Below are positions 1 through 11,365 of a stretch of 64,000 bases of DNA, piece by piece. The notes below the pieces were generated by a model that had not been told where the DNA came from, ran no database searches, and was given only the letters and a program-made list of their open reading frames with translations. Position 1 is the first letter of the stretch. Each line of letters begins with the position of its first letter. The position numbers and the translations under genes were made by a program. Origin of the DNA: Castor canadensis (lineage: Eukaryota > Chordata > Mammalia > Rodentia > Castoridae). The stretch is from positions 24,070,001 through 24,134,000 of the forward strand of contig NC_133392.1 of the NCBI RefSeq assembly GCF_047511655.1, read 5' to 3'.

Positions 1-975
1 TCTGACCTGCTCAGGGACATAAAACCTAATACTATAATAGTGCCCAGAGGTTTATGTTTGATTTGATTTGGCTTTCCTTCTTTCTTTTCTTCTAAAGGAA
101 GATTACCTACTTTCCAAAACAATAATCATAAGAGTAAAAAAACCTATCTGATACCATGGCAGAAATAAAGCACCATTAAAATTGGAGACATTCAATGGCA
201 CTTTTCCATCTCCAACTTTTGGGGGAAGCATACACACACACATCTTACAATAAGAAAGGAAAAGAGACTTTTCAGCTTTCATTATTTATACCATCTCCAG
301 GAATGTTCTAAACTTCATTCTTCAGTAAATGCACACATGAAACAAAGACCAATGAGAGGATCCCTCTCATCATTTAAGTATGAGTGAAATTTGCAATTAG
401 AGATATACATGTGTAGATGGATTGATTTCAAGCGCCTCAGAACAATATATCTAGGTAAAGCAAATGGAGTCACCCCTGTTGGTGGGGCGAGATGGGGGAA
501 AATGTACTGACAACTGCGAAGTCCCTTCCTGATGATCAACATAGTGTTGGTGATAGTACAAATAGCCCAATCCTTCTCATTCTAGGGTGAGTGGCTTAGT
601 ATAATGGGAAATAGTGGCCTTGGTCTTTTAAGTCTATAAAAATGTAATATTTGTTTTATAAAAGAGAGAATTCTTTTTTCCCCAGGTAGACATCTCCTGG
701 TGCAGAGTGCAGGCAGCTCTGCTCTTACACAGTGCATGATGGGAAACTCAAATGTGCAAAGCAAAACAATACTAGTTTCTTACAGCTCCTTTCTTTTGAA
801 ATTTGGGAACATATCAGTCTCCAAGTTCAACAGTCTTCTTGGAAGAGTCACCTTCCAAGAGGTGACCATCTCTTGGAATAGTAATGCCCATGAGGTTGTC
901 AGATAATTAACAGGGCAAAGATTCTCTAATGATGGTGAGAGGCATTTGATGCAAGAGGCAATAGACTGACTCTAC
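1..975. other. Unique AT-rich sequence, no feature recognised
   Basis: I see no repeat family, RNA gene or plausible exon here. The short open frames are of chance length for AT-rich DNA and resemble no protein I recognise. Confidence 0.5.
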
Positions 976-1280
976 TTCAGTCCATTCAGGCTGCTATAAC
1001 AAAACAGCATAAACTAAGTGGCATATAGCCAACAAGAAAATTTCCCAAACTTAAAGGATGAGAAATCCAAGTGAAAAATTCAATGCCTGGTGAGAACCTG
1101 CTTCCTGGTTTGTTGACTATCATCTTCTTGTTTTTTCCTCCACTAAAGATGTTGGAGCTCTCTGACGCCACACTTACAAGGAGACTAATTCCATGCATGA
1201 AGACTTCCACCCTTGTGAATCAATCTTTACAGGAAGCACTACCACCAAAAATCCAAATAGTGGGGATTAGCTTTTAACAT
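976..1280 (-). mobile_element. MLT1-type MaLR solo LTR, degraded
   Basis: On the plus strand it starts with a form of the reverse LTR end 'ggctgctataacaaaa' plus 'aagtggc'. A 'tgcctggtgagaacctgcttcctggtt' block follows, then 'ggagctctctgacgccacactta', 'actaattccatgcatgaagact', and a 'ggggattag' end. This order is that of a reverse-complemented MLT1 LTR. No internal retroviral sequence lies beside it, so it is a solo LTR. Divergence is high and the ends are approximate. Confidence 0.7.
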
Positions 1281-1357
1281 CCATTGCTTTTTGAAGTCTT
1301 GCCTTGTTTATAGATGGGAGAAGAAAAGAGACTACTTATCCATTCCCTTTTGATTTT

Positions 1358-1443
1358 TTTTTCCAGTACTAAGGATTGAAAATAGGACTTCACCTCCTGT
1401 ATGTTGGGTAAGCCCTCTAATACTTGAGCCATGCATATGTCTC
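1358..1443 (-). mobile_element. Degraded tRNA-derived SINE (ID-like head)
   Basis: A T-run is followed by 'ccagtactaaggattgaa', a 'cacctcctgtatgttgggtaag' segment and 'cttgagccatg'. This matches the reverse complement of the rodent ID/tRNA-like SINE head seen better preserved at 4936, 45236 and 56349. It is too decayed for subfamily assignment. Confidence 0.55.
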
Positions 1444-1639
1444 ATTCTCTTTTGATTTTTGGTTCCTTACTTTCCCTTTAATTCCTATCTTTGTAAATGC
1501 TTTGTAAATGTTTTCAGTTTTGTCAAGTTAACCTGGACTTTTGAAGAAAAAGTGGATGCTTCCCTTACTATTTAAGAAAGAGAGAGAAATGGTACATTTA
1601 ATAGAGAATAATCTTTGGAATGCTGCCTACGTGTTGGGA

Positions 1640-1810
1640 ATTTAGCTAGTCACTATCACATATGCTAATTCCTATAATCTCAAGGGAATCTAATAAAATA
1701 TTATTCACATTTTACAGAAGAGTAAAGGAGGCTTTGCGAAGACAATTTGCTCAAGATAGTACAACTAATAGCTAGCAAGAATGATTTGAAACTAAATGCT
1801 CCTACGTATG
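1640..1810 (-). mobile_element. MIR SINE relic
   Basis: The plus strand carries the usual antisense MIR order: 'cctataatctcaagggaatc', then 'ttattcacattttacagaagagtaaaggaggct', then 'caatttgctcaagatagtacaactaatagctagc'. The last block is the diverged form of the 'gcccaaggtcacacagctagtaag' core. Ends are approximate. Confidence 0.65.
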
Positions 1811-2094
1811 TGACATAATATTATTCTCAAGACTGTGGAGAAAGTCAGTTGCTGTTAAGTGTCCTTTCTTCTATTGAAAAGGATGAAATTTTCATAAGCT
1901 TGTTTTCTTTTTCTTTCCTTTATTTTCAATATCCTTTTTTAAAAATAAGTGTTTTGTGACAATTTACAATGACACAAGAGTGGTGGACCAAACAAAGCTC
2001 AACTCTTAAAGTGCTAGTGTTCTAGTAGACTTAGTACAGAAATTAAAGCATAAATATGTGTTTGTTGGAAGTGAGTGACATGGAGAAATGTAAA

Positions 2095-2560
2095 ACCAAG
2101 GGTGACATGGAGAGAGGAACTTGGGCTAGGTTTGTACAGGTTTTATGGTATGCTTTGTGAGCCTCTTTCTCACAGCATAGCATTTCAGCAATGACTTGGA
2201 TGAAACCAGTCAGCAGAGGGAACAGAAGTACAAAGACTTAAGGCAGGGACACACTTGAAGTATGCAGGAAAAACAAAGTTTTGAAACAAGATGACTGCAA
2301 AACAGAAAGATAGAGGAAGAGATGAGGTCAGAGGAACAGCCAAGGAATAAATCACATAGGACCTTACAAGAGCATGGTGGGACTTCAGTTTTTAGGCAAA
2401 GCCTGTGGAGGGCTTGGAGTCGAGTAGTAACACAATCTGAGGCAAGAGAGAAATGAAACTGGTAAGCTGTGCTCAAAGTCTGGATATATTATAGCTAGAG
2501 TAGACTGGATGTGTTGATGGGTTGATGTGAAGTTTATGAGAATAGGTACCAAGAAAGAAT
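2095..2560. repeat. Ancient mammalian interspersed repeat, family not named
   Basis: The strings 'gatgaggtcagagg', 'ataggaccttacaagagcatggtgggactt', 'gtggagggcttggag', 'taacacaatctga' and 'tctggatatattatagctagagtagactgg' occur in an order I recognise from an old dispersed mammalian repeat. I cannot assign its RepeatMasker name with confidence. No coding content is visible. Confidence 0.45.
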
Positions 2561-3469
2561 TTATGAAAGAATTTATGAATTTGGCCATATGCCACTGTAA
2601 GCATGGCCCCAGGCATCTAGGTGAAGGTGGACTGCCCTGAGGCTTTAAACCAGGCTGCAGCATTGCTCATCTCATCTGTGAAGTATGTAATCGTCTTTCT
2701 TTTGGTTTAGACCTCGTATGTTTGGAAACGGGAGACATCATTTGTCATTCAACTTACGTTGCATTATCATTTTATTATTCATACATATTGGCTCCAGACA
2801 AGGTTGATTTTGTTTATTTCCTCCTAGTTTGCTTGAATTCTTGACAAATTGTATAAGTCTGAATTGTTGTAATAAACCCTTTAGAAATGGAAATGTCACA
2901 TTTATGGGCCAAGATGAATGAAAGATTTAGTTTGCTTTTATTTCCAAAGAAATGATTGTCACGGAGAAACTTGGCAGTATGATTGCCATTGCACAGGTTT
3001 AGCTAAACACCTACCACCTGAAAACAAAGCCAGGAAACTTGTGTTTTGTTATGAAGTTATTCTATCACTGGAGAAAATCTCTTTGCTACAGAGCATGGCC
3101 TGGCAAGGAAGAACTAATTAAAAATTTTAGAATTTCTATGATTCTTAAATTTTAAATTGAAATCCAATTTTCCTATGGAAACTTTTCTCAAATAATTAGA
3201 AGATCATTTCAAACTCATGCATGCTAGGACAAAGTCGAAAAGCCAGCTGCTAAGTGGGGAGTGCAGACCATGTTGAATCACAGAATTTTTCAATTTATTC
3301 ATTCCCAAATATGAGTGGGGTAGTTTGTGGCCTATGATATGTGACTTCATAAAGCTGTACAAAATTGGTCTTGATAAAAGATACCCCACCCTTTACCTCA
3401 AAACACTGTCATCTGGTCATGATACTAATGCAATTTACAGATTTCCCACAATTTGCAGGTCCTAAATTT
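2561..3469. other. Unique sequence with a short tandem duplication
   Basis: Nothing recognisable apart from a small direct duplication of 'gaaagaatttat' near 2553-2578. Open frames are short and unconvincing. Confidence 0.4.
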
Positions 3470-3605
3470 TAATTGCCTGGATTAAAATCATAATTCTATC
3501 TTTCATTAGCTGGGTGACTTCTGGCAAGTCATTCAATCATGGGGAACCTCAATTTTCATCTAAAATGGAAAACTCGGAGGAGCAGGACATAGATAGACAT
3601 TACCT
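3470..3605 (+). mobile_element. MIR SINE relic
   Basis: It contains 'cattagctgggtgacttctggcaagtcattcaatca', then 'ggaacctcaattttcatctaaaatgg', then 'tacctcagcactcat'. This is the sense MIR core (cell 'tgtgaccttgggcaagt', 'cctcagtttcctcatctgtaaaatgg') in diverged form. Confidence 0.65.
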
Positions 3606-4484
3606 CAGCACTCATGAGCATTTTCATATCAGTTGAGTTTTAGGCGGATACATATTAAAGTAGTAAAAACCAAAGAATTTATTGGGCATGGAAATATTCT
3701 TTGTTCAATATACTTTTGGGGGTAAGGAGAACATAAAGGAAACTTCTATAGAGTTGTGCCCATGGAGTAAGGGCACAACAACAAATACTGGACATATTTG
3801 ACCCCAAGGACTTACCACATTTTTGTTTTGAACCTGGAATGGCAAATAGGTGTTATCTCACTTCAAAATTCCAAATATTATTAGTGGTTGACTAGAAAAA
3901 TTACATTGAGAAATATGTTAAAGCTTTACGGAACTGATGAGGACCAGTATCCACTACTGATTTTATGGATCATATTGTTGTCATGAAAACTCATGGGAAA
4001 CTGAAGACCCAAAAACACAGTATTTCCTAATTTTCCCTAGCATTCGTTAGGATTTTTTTAGGCATCCACTGTATGTGAACATGAATGACTTTATGTCAAA
4101 TGTGTATGACTGGACTCTTTCACCAAAATTTTCTTGTATAGGTCTTTAGTTATTTATGTTAAAATTATTTGTCCTAGATTGCTGCATAATTATTCTCCAG
4201 GTTTCTATTGCTGACATAACTTGTGCTACCTCCATTAGTAATGAGCACACTTATATTTTATGGTACGAATCTTCATGAAAGTTTTTTCCATTAGACTTCA
4301 ATTAAAACCCTAATCTTGTTTTATCTTGAATATTGCAAAATTGTAGAGAAGTGAAAAAGAATAAATTCAAGTGTCTACATACTGCATAGACTCAGAGTTC
4401 AGTACATTATTATTTTAGTGAATAAAATTCTTATGTTATTTCCCATGTATGTGTGTATGCAGTATTTGTAGATACACATGCATA
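3606..4484. other. Unique AT-rich sequence
   Basis: No repeat, gene or regulatory element recognised. Confidence 0.4.
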
Positions 4485-4524
4485 TTTGAAGATGTATTAA
4501 TTTTTTTGAAGATGTATTAATTTT
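4485..4524. repeat. 20-bp tandem duplication
   Basis: The unit around 'gaagatgtattaattttt' occurs twice head to tail with a 20-bp period (the 'gaagatgtattaa' cores start at 4488 and 4508). It is probably a replication-slippage product. Confidence 0.85.
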
Positions 4525-4594
4525 TAAGAAAATACTGAATCTGTTGGTACACACTTTCTTTTATGACAGCTTTTAACAACTTAGTATTACTGTA

Positions 4595-4855
4595 CTGGTT
4601 TCCTATTTCTATTGTAAAATAATTACCACAACCTCTGTGGCTTAATATAACACATACATATTACTTTATAGTCACAGAAGTCATAACTTTGAAATGAGAC
4701 TTGTAAACTAAAGTAAAGGAATTATCAAGAATAGCATTCCTGCTGTAGGCTTGGGCCTTTCTCATCTTCTAGAGACCATCTGTATTCTTTCTCACCTCTA
4801 CTTTGGTCATCATATCTAGATAATCCAGGCTCATACCATGACCTGTAAATTAATC
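4595..4855 (-). mobile_element. MLT1-like MaLR LTR relic
   Basis: It starts 'ggtttcctatttctattgtaaaataattaccacaa', then 'tgtggcttaatataacaca', a 'tatagtcacagaagtcat' block and 'gagacttgtaaact'. This is a diverged version of the antisense MLT1 3' end (gctgctgtaacaaattaccacaaa / tggcttaaaacaacac / cacagttctgga). It ends near the pyrimidine tract at 4868. Confidence 0.5.
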
Positions 4856-4867
4856 ACATCTAAATAT

Positions 4868-4935
4868 TTCTCCTTCTCCTTCTCCTTTTCCTTTTCCTCC
4901 TCCTCTTCTTCCTCCTCCTACTTCTTCTTCTTCTA
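4868..4935. repeat. Pyrimidine microsatellite (TTC/TCC)n
   Basis: A nearly pure CT strand of ttctcc, ttttcc, tcctcc and ttcttc units abuts the antisense SINE at 4936. Its position suggests it grew from the purine-rich 3' tail of that minus-strand SINE. Confidence 0.85.
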
Positions 4936-5255
4936 CTATGGGGGTTTGAACTCAGGGCCTTTGCTAGTTAGGCAGATGCTTTACCACTTGAGCCACACTC
5001 CAGCCCATTTTCTTATTTTTCAACTATTGTTTCATCTTTTGGCTGGGCAGGCCTACTCCATGATCCTCCTATTTCTACCTTCCACATAGCTGAAATAGCA
5101 GGTGTGTGCACCATGTCCTGTTTATGGGTTGAAAAGGGGGTCCTGTTAAACTTTTGTTGTTGTTGTGTTTGCCTTGCTGATGTTGAACCATGATCTTCCT
5201 GATCTCTGCCTCCAGAGTAGCTAGAATTACAGGTATGAGCCACTGCACCTGGCTA
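4936..5255 (-). mobile_element. Composite rodent SINE (tRNA-like unit plus 7SL/B1-like unit)
   Basis: The plus strand reads 'gggggtttgaactcagggcc', then 'gctagttaggcagatgctttaccacttgagccacactcc', the reverse complement of an ID/tRNA-like unit with the B-box equivalent in 'tttgaactc'. About 100 bp on come 'tggctgggcaggcctactccatgatcctcct', then 'gttgaaccatgatcttcctgatctctgcctcc' and 'tagctagaattacaggtatgagccactgcacctggct', the reverse complement of a 7SL/B1-like unit. The same two-part layout recurs at 45236 and 56349. It was presumably transcribed by RNA polymerase III and mobilised by L1. Confidence 0.75.
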
Positions 5256-5269
5256 GAGATTATTCTTTC

Positions 5270-5321
5270 CCATGTACCTCCATAGGTACATGGTTCATTA
5301 GGAGGTACATTAGGTACCTCC
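5270..5321. repeat. Two adjacent perfect hairpins
   Basis: A 10-bp inverted repeat (ccatgtacct/aggtacatgg, 4-nt loop) spans 5270-5293. An 8-bp one (ggaggtac/gtacctcc, 5-nt loop) spans 5301-5321. Both arms share the core 'ggtac', so the arms can also pair between hairpins. They lie just past the head end of the composite SINE. Confidence 0.8.
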
Positions 5322-5340
5322 ATTAGAGCATTGGTTCTAA

Positions 5341-6459
5341 GATACTGGCAGGTTTGGGAACATCAATATCTTTTGGAGGTGTGCATTTTCCTGTCTACCA
5401 TAATTACATCACACATCTTTGCATTATAGGTCACTATGAACCCACACACATTTTTGTCTACTATATGTTGATGGGACAATAGAAAGGAACAATAAATTCT
5501 AAGTAAAAGAAATAAACCCTAAATGACTGATGGAATGGGAGAGTAGGCAATAGAAATTGAGCAATTTGAAAAGATTTGAGTAGATGGGAAGAAGATGGAA
5601 AAGAGCAAAGTGATTTAACGACAAAGATAAAGTTGAGGTATAAATGCCTGGAGTGGAGTGGAATGATGCCAAAACTCTGAACTTAATCATGTTCAGCATG
5701 CTGCAAAGGTCCTGAGTGTAGCAGCATTTGGAAACTCTTAAAGTATATTTTAGGAATGCACTAACAACAAAAAATTCCAGAAAGGTTATAAAAGGAGCTA
5801 TTGAGCTATTAGAGATAGCCTCCTTCACTTCAGTCCAGAAAACACATCTACTGTACATTCCAGTGACAATTCCTTAGAGAATAACAGATGGAATGTCTTT
5901 GGAAACACATGGAAGCCGGACATCGGAGAATAGGATGACATAGTTCTCTGAAAAGTAGGGATTTGACTAACATTCTACCTGTAGACCACGGTGGCCTGCA
6001 TCCTCCTCTTGTTCAACTCATAGAGCATTGGTTCTAAAATACATACTTCTAGGCAGAAGATGACAAACTGATTATTTTTCTCAGAAAACAGTCCACACAT
6101 TGACATTCAAGATTCTCCAATGAAACAGCCACCTGATATCCCAGCTCTCAGACCTACATATAATCAGCTTTTTATGAGCTTTCCTACCTATAAATATACA
6201 CAGGGTCACACCAGATATTAAGAAAGACAGAAAACCATTAAAAAGAAATAAATTAAACAAAACAGTCATTACAAAAAAAGAAAAGATTATCTCAAAAATA
6301 AGATAATTAATACAAGTATAATAAACCATATGTTACAAAAAATGACAAATGGGGTAATAATACCATTAGGGCTAAAAATAAGAAAGCAGAAAGTTAAATG
6401 TCAACAGACAAATTAGAAGATAAAGTTGGGGAAATATTACACAAGATGGAAAAAAAGGC
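5341..6459. other. Unique sequence bracketed by a 17-bp direct repeat
   Basis: No family recognised. The 17-mer 'tagagcattggttctaa' occurs at 5324-5340 and again at 6021-6037. The minus-strand open frame of 119 codons at 5499-5858 has no recognisable domain, and I do not regard it as a gene. Confidence 0.5.
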
Positions 6460-6461
6460 AG

Positions 6462-6905
6462 TATTATTTTCCTAAGGCTGCCACAACAAGTTTTAAAAAC
6501 ATGGAGGTTTAAAACAACAGAATTTTTTTCTCCCACAGTTCTGGAGGCCAAAAGCCTTAAGTCAAGGTACTTGCAAGGTCAGTCTCCCTGTCTTCCAGAG
6601 TGACTCTGAAGGCAAATTGTTTTTGCTTTTTGTAGTTTCTTGTAGCTGCTGGCATTCCATTGCTTCTGACTGCATGGTTCCAATCTTGCCTCCATCTTCA
6701 CAGGGCTTTCTTGTCTGAATGTGTTGCTTTTTTCTGTGTGTCTCTTATAAGAATTATGTATTACAGAATTTATGGTTTGCCTGGAAAATTTAATATCATT
6801 AAATTCTGAATTAATTACACCTTTGAGATGTTTCTTCAAGTGAAGTAATACAACTTTTCAAGGTTATAATATGCTCATATTTTAGGAGGCTCACCATTCA
6901 ACATT
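6462..6905 (-). mobile_element. MLT1-type MaLR solo LTR
   Basis: The plus strand begins 'tattttcctaaggctgccacaacaa', then 'aggtttaaaacaacagaat', 'tctcccacagttctggaggcc' and 'tctgaaggca'. Further on come 'cttcacagggctttcttgtc', 'tgtgtctcttataagaatta' and 'attacacctttgagatg'. This order matches a full-length reverse-complemented MLT1 LTR. No internal MaLR sequence adjoins it. Confidence 0.7.
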
Positions 6906-7549
6906 AAACCCACTACAAAGAGAAATAGAATACAGAAGAAAAACAAATACAAAAAAACCCAGAAAATAAATTTAAGAGACTGAACATCTGACTAAAATAA
7001 ATTCCTAGAAAGTAGAAAATAAAAGGAAAGGAATGAACAATTAGGTAACTTCTCAGAACTGAGAAATATGAGTTTGCAGAGGGAAAGGAATTACTTTTAA
7101 ATTTTAGTTCCCACATGTAAAAAGCTTGGAAGTCATTGTTGCCATCCTTACATTAAAAAAAAAAAAAAAAGCTCAATGAACTGAAAGTCAATGATGTGCC
7201 AGACACATCATTTTGGATGTGCCAGACACCTGAATTTGTAGGGTAAACTGCTTGTCCAAAATCAAGAAAGTTGTCAACAAATAAGAAAGTTGCAGGAGAA
7301 ATCTGTTTGCCTATAGAAGAAGCTGCTGGAGACATAAATTGAGAGGCACAATTATATGGTGTTTGTGGTGAATTCCTGCAGGCTGAATATAGACTACCTA
7401 AGAGTCAGAATCTCCTGTGAGTCTCAGTCTTAGTAGAAGCCCCTACAACCTCATGGTCTTTACCACTAAGTTCCTTACCAGGTTGAGAATGGTAACAATC
7501 TGATGATCAGACATAAGGGGCTAATGACTTAACAGGATGAGGGGACGAA
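6906..7549. other. A-rich sequence, possibly decayed L1 ORF1 region
   Basis: The stretch is purine-rich on the plus strand, holds an A17 run near 7153, and has a 23-bp period duplication of 'gatgtgccagacac' (7193 and 7216). A-richness and the plus-strand L1 relic starting near 7550 make an older L1 5' part possible, but I cannot align it. Confidence 0.3.
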
Positions 7550-8130
7550 TTACATACCATGAACAAAGGGAAGTTATTCCAGGTATGGAACCATGGGTCA
7601 TTATTAAGAAATTAATTAATAAAATCTGCCAACATATTAAAGAGGAAAATTGTATCATCATATCAACTGATGAAGAGTAACTATTGAAAAAATCCAAAAT
7701 CAGTCCTTCATAATAAAGACTCTCAGCAAACTAGGATGAGAGAGGAGTTCACTCTACTTGATTAATACCATCTACATAAAGCCCATATCTGATACCATAC
7801 TTATTGATAAGAACCCTAGACACTATCTTCCTAAGATAGTGAACTCATTCCATTCAGCATTACAATGGAAGTTAGAGGTACTATAATACGATAAGAAAAT
7901 GAAATAAAATGTACAAATATTGAGTAGAAAGAGCTAAAACTGTCTCTCTTCTTAGATGTAAAAATAATTCCAAAATACTGACAAAAATAATCTGGAACTA
8001 ATAATAAATATGGCAAGATCAAAGGATATAAAACTGAGATCCAAAAGTCAATTGCTTTCTTAAATACTGATGATATATTAAACTGCAACTTTAAATTTTA
8101 GAAAGCATAGTGTTTGTAATAGCACCATTC
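7550..8130 (+). mobile_element. Ancient L1 ORF2 reverse-transcriptase relic
   Basis: The segment holds diverged L1 RT landmarks in order: 'gaagttattccaggtatgga' (fingers/palm side), 'attgtatcatcatatcaactga' (for 'catctcaatagatgc'), and 'gactctcagcaaactaggatga'. These lead to 'agctaaaactgtctctcttct' where the catalytic FADD should follow, then 'ggatataaaactgagatccaaaagtcaattgctttctta'. The FADD codons are destroyed and there is no open frame. It is a 5'- and 3'-truncated old L1M. Confidence 0.65.
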
Positions 8131-9170
8131 TATTACATTTTGCAGAGTGAAGGAGGAATGTGCCTGGATTTATGCATATGTCATGACTTATAGAAAAATT
8201 CATAATAAAATCCATCTTTATCTGATACCTAAATAAGCATTTCCATAGCATGTTGTACAAATCACATCAGATATCAGAAGATCTCTTAAAAAGAAAACAT
8301 TTCATGGCCAAATTAATTTGGAAAATGATGGGTAAAATTAAGGTAAGTTTTTGCTATGCCTCCTTGCTCTGTAAATCTCCGCAGGGAAAAATCAATGCTG
8401 TGTTTCTCAGATCTAGGCAATAAAGGATTCAGGCTTTCACAGAGCATCTGGAGGGCATATCCTAGCACTTTGGCAAATACTGTCCTCACATTCTAGGTAG
8501 TGAGCACTCGGTAGCAGAAATACATGTTCCTAAACATGATTTCAGTGTAACTAAAACTCTTGATAAGAATTTAAGGAAACAGAATTCTAAGTATCATTTA
8601 GGAATTAAAGAGCAAAATATTCCAATACTAGGGACAGGCAAAAGGGAGGAAAAAGAAAAATGTAGGAAAAATGGGAACCACTTCATTTTATTCTCTCTTT
8701 TAATGGACTCCTCTCCACCTGCTTTGGGTCTCCTTTTCTTTTTTCCTAGAACACTTGTTTTGTGCAATGAACTTCAAGTGAGGTGATCACTATACTTTCA
8801 CTGTAGCATATTCATTTCCGCTCACATCTTATTAATCTTTGTAAAGAATATATTTGTTCAAATGTTGCAATTTAATTTTGGTCAGACATTTTTACACAAA
8901 AAAGAGATGAAGCAACAACAAAAAACTTGAATATGTTTTGGGATTCCTTAGTCTCTTTGTTCACTTTGGCCTTGAATATGAAATGCCACAGTATGTATTT
9001 TACTTCTGACTTGTCAGGTTGATGCAGTTGAGAATTCTGGATGTTGTTTGAATTTCATTTAATTTTTTTGTCTTTAATATATAGAAAAGGCATAACATTT
9101 ATCAGTGCCAACTCAATGTTTTGCTTTGTACAAGAGGTTTTCATATACATTATTCAATTGATCAACACAT
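8131..9170. other. Unique AT-rich sequence
   Basis: No repeat, gene or RNA recognised. The first 150 bp could be the decayed continuation of the L1 relic to the left. Confidence 0.4.
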
Positions 9171-9171
9171 G

Positions 9172-9175
9172 CATG

Positions 9176-9206
<31 letters not shown>

Positions 9207-9207
9207 C
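9172..9207. repeat. Interrupted (CA)n microsatellite
   Basis: Alternating CA broken by a single CAAA interruption ('cacacacaaacacacac'). A short potential Z-DNA tract with no adjoining SINE. Confidence 0.85.
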
Positions 9208-10654
9208 ACCTACAAGGCTACTGTAAAGAAACTCTAAACTCTAATTTTATCACTCAAGAATGAACTTCATTTGCATAGCATCCTTTTCTATTTTCTTCAG
9301 GTAAGAGATTGGATTGCATCACTGTATTAATGTAGTGTAAGATTTCACCACTTTTAGTTTGAATGTGTTCCAGTAGGGTAAAGTATATGTAGACTGCCAA
9401 CTCAAACTGCTGACCTTGAGGTCTTAGTCCCTGGTTGCACCTAAAATGTCTTGTATTTTATCATCATATTATTGCTGAACTAGGGGTACCTTGTGACATT
9501 TACAAGTATTCTTACAGCATATCATTGTATATCTTAAAATATATCCATTATTCTCCTTTAGCCCCATTTTCTAATATCTGCTTTGATCTTACAGCTCTTG
9601 AGAAAATAAAGTCCTCAGCCTTCTATTTCAGTATTCAACAACCCATAGCCCCTTAAAAAAACCTTATAATGTTTTATCAAGGAGTTCTCAACCATTGGTC
9701 TACTGTGGAAAGGCATGTCAGATATTTTTAAAAGGCAAAAATTTGTGGTGCACCATATCCAGGGTACGGGCCAGAATTTTATACTAAAATGTTCCCTCAG
9801 TGCATCTGGGACTCAACACCTATCTCACTATCCTTGGAACCTTGGTCAAATTTAAAAATTTTAGTAAAATTCTATCTACTACACAGCACACACACACAAG
9901 TCTGTCTGACAAGCAGGATAAGAGTAATAACGTTACTGTTTATGGTGAAGGGAGAGAAAACCAGTAAGCTGTGAAACTCTGGAAGCAGTCTTTTCTGAGT
10001 TTCAAATAAGTGACATGTTGTTAAACACTCAGTATATCTGAAATTGAGTAGGTTTCCCAATGTGAACTGATGCAGACTTCTGCGAACATTTTGCCCAAAC
10101 CGTCTCACACTGCCACATGAAATCTTCAGTGAAATTGGATGGAAGGCTTTGTTTCAATCTGTTCCAATATTCCTTGACATGCACATAAATCCCCATGTAG
10201 GATGAATTAGTTGAAGAGAATAGGACTTGAATGAGCAGGACTGGCAGCCAGTGTTTTAGAGTCACATACGAGATCCATATTTATACTTCCTATTTGTAGC
10301 TTCTCTCACAGAAGTGGATTCACGTGTTAAAAGGGAGAAATGGAGGTCTTCACTAAATTGTAACTTGGAAAGGATGACAAACGAAGGGAGTGATGGATGG
10401 GTAGCACAGAAGCCTACACAGGCCTCGTTTCCCAACCCATGAGCATCCTTTTATGCACAGATTTTCTCCAGTAATTTGTGTTGATGATGATTTGGTAGAA
10501 AATTAGGATCAATTAGCACAAATTTCCTTTATTAGTGGGTTGATGAATAAGGAGAGGGACTGACATTGCACACTTCCAAATGCACTGTTAATTGATATTC
10601 TGAGAACTAGTTACCTTTTTGTTACCCAGTTTTATATCACCGAGTCTTCCTTTC
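9208..10654. other. Unique sequence, no feature recognised
   Basis: No coding or repeat signature that I can defend. A short string near 9680 ('aaggagttctcaaccattgg') resembles a hAT-Charlie terminal motif but is not followed by matching sequence. Confidence 0.4.
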
Positions 10655-10850
10655 TCTTTATGGTGTATCTATAGTACTTTGCTATTTAACTGTGGTCTGG
10701 GACCAACATGTACGATGAAGGAAGCTGATATACACGTAGAATTACAGACCCCATTCCAGACCTATGGAATTAGAATCTGTATTTTACCAAGATCCCCAAT
10801 GTGCTCATCCTTGTAGCTTGTGAAACACTGATTTGGTAAGCGTAAGTGAT
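10655..10850 (+). mobile_element. MER5A-like non-autonomous hAT-Charlie DNA transposon
   Basis: It contains 'ctgtggtctgggaccaacatg', then 'gaattacagaccccattccagacctatggaattagaatctgtattttaccaagatcccca', then 'tgtgaaacactgatt'. This is the MER5A order (ggtccgtggaccagca / caggccccaccccagacctactgaatcagaatctgcattttaacaagatcccca / gagaaccactg). Such elements carry no transposase and moved early in mammalian evolution. Confidence 0.75.
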
Positions 10851-11059
10851 GGTGGTTAACTAAATAGACCAGGAGTTTTAGAATGCTATACTTCTTTGAA
10901 TAACTCTGGGACTAGTGTTTATTTCTTGTTGCAAAGGCATGATACTTTAACAATTGGTCATTCCAGAAATGGTTAGCACCTGGTTCATTCTTCTCTGATT
11001 GCAGCTCAGAATTTTCCAGTTTTATATGCACATTCAGTTCTCTTCCTTTCTTGATTCAC

Positions 11060-11365
11060 ACTATTTCTTCCATATCCTTATGTTACTATTTCTTTGGTAT
11101 GCCTACATTGATACTTTGCTCATATGTGGTAAATTTCCCCCCTTTGTGAACTCTACCAGTATCCCTAAAACAGTTTTACTTACCATAGCACTAGTCTCAT
11201 TGCACAGAAGTTATGTTTATCAGTCTCTTTTACCAGACCATAAATTCCTTCATGGTATGGTTTATGCATGTATCATCTTCATGGAGGGCACAAACAATGA
11301 CACAGTATGCTGGACACTGTGCATACAAAGAATGCTTTCAATAAATACTGTTTTAAGTGAGCCAA
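11060..11365 (+). mobile_element. L2 LINE 3'-end relic
   Basis: The 3' end shows 'ccagaccataaattccttcatgg', then 'atgcatgtatcatcttcatgg', a diverged 'acagtatgctggacactgtgc' and 'gctttcaataaatactg'. This is the L2 3' tail pattern (gtaagctccttgagggca / agcacagtgcctggca / gctcaataaatattt). The 127-codon frame across it (10999-11382) is a by-product. Confidence 0.6.

Noticed and set aside
4868-5089. Serine/phenylalanine-rich frame
   Set aside because: It is translated from the TTC/TCC microsatellite and antisense SINE.
5499-5858. 119-codon minus-strand frame
   Set aside because: No family resemblance; length is compatible with chance.
9680-9780. Possible hAT-Charlie (MER-type) terminal sequence
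   Set aside because: Only one short matching string; no matching internal sequence or second end.
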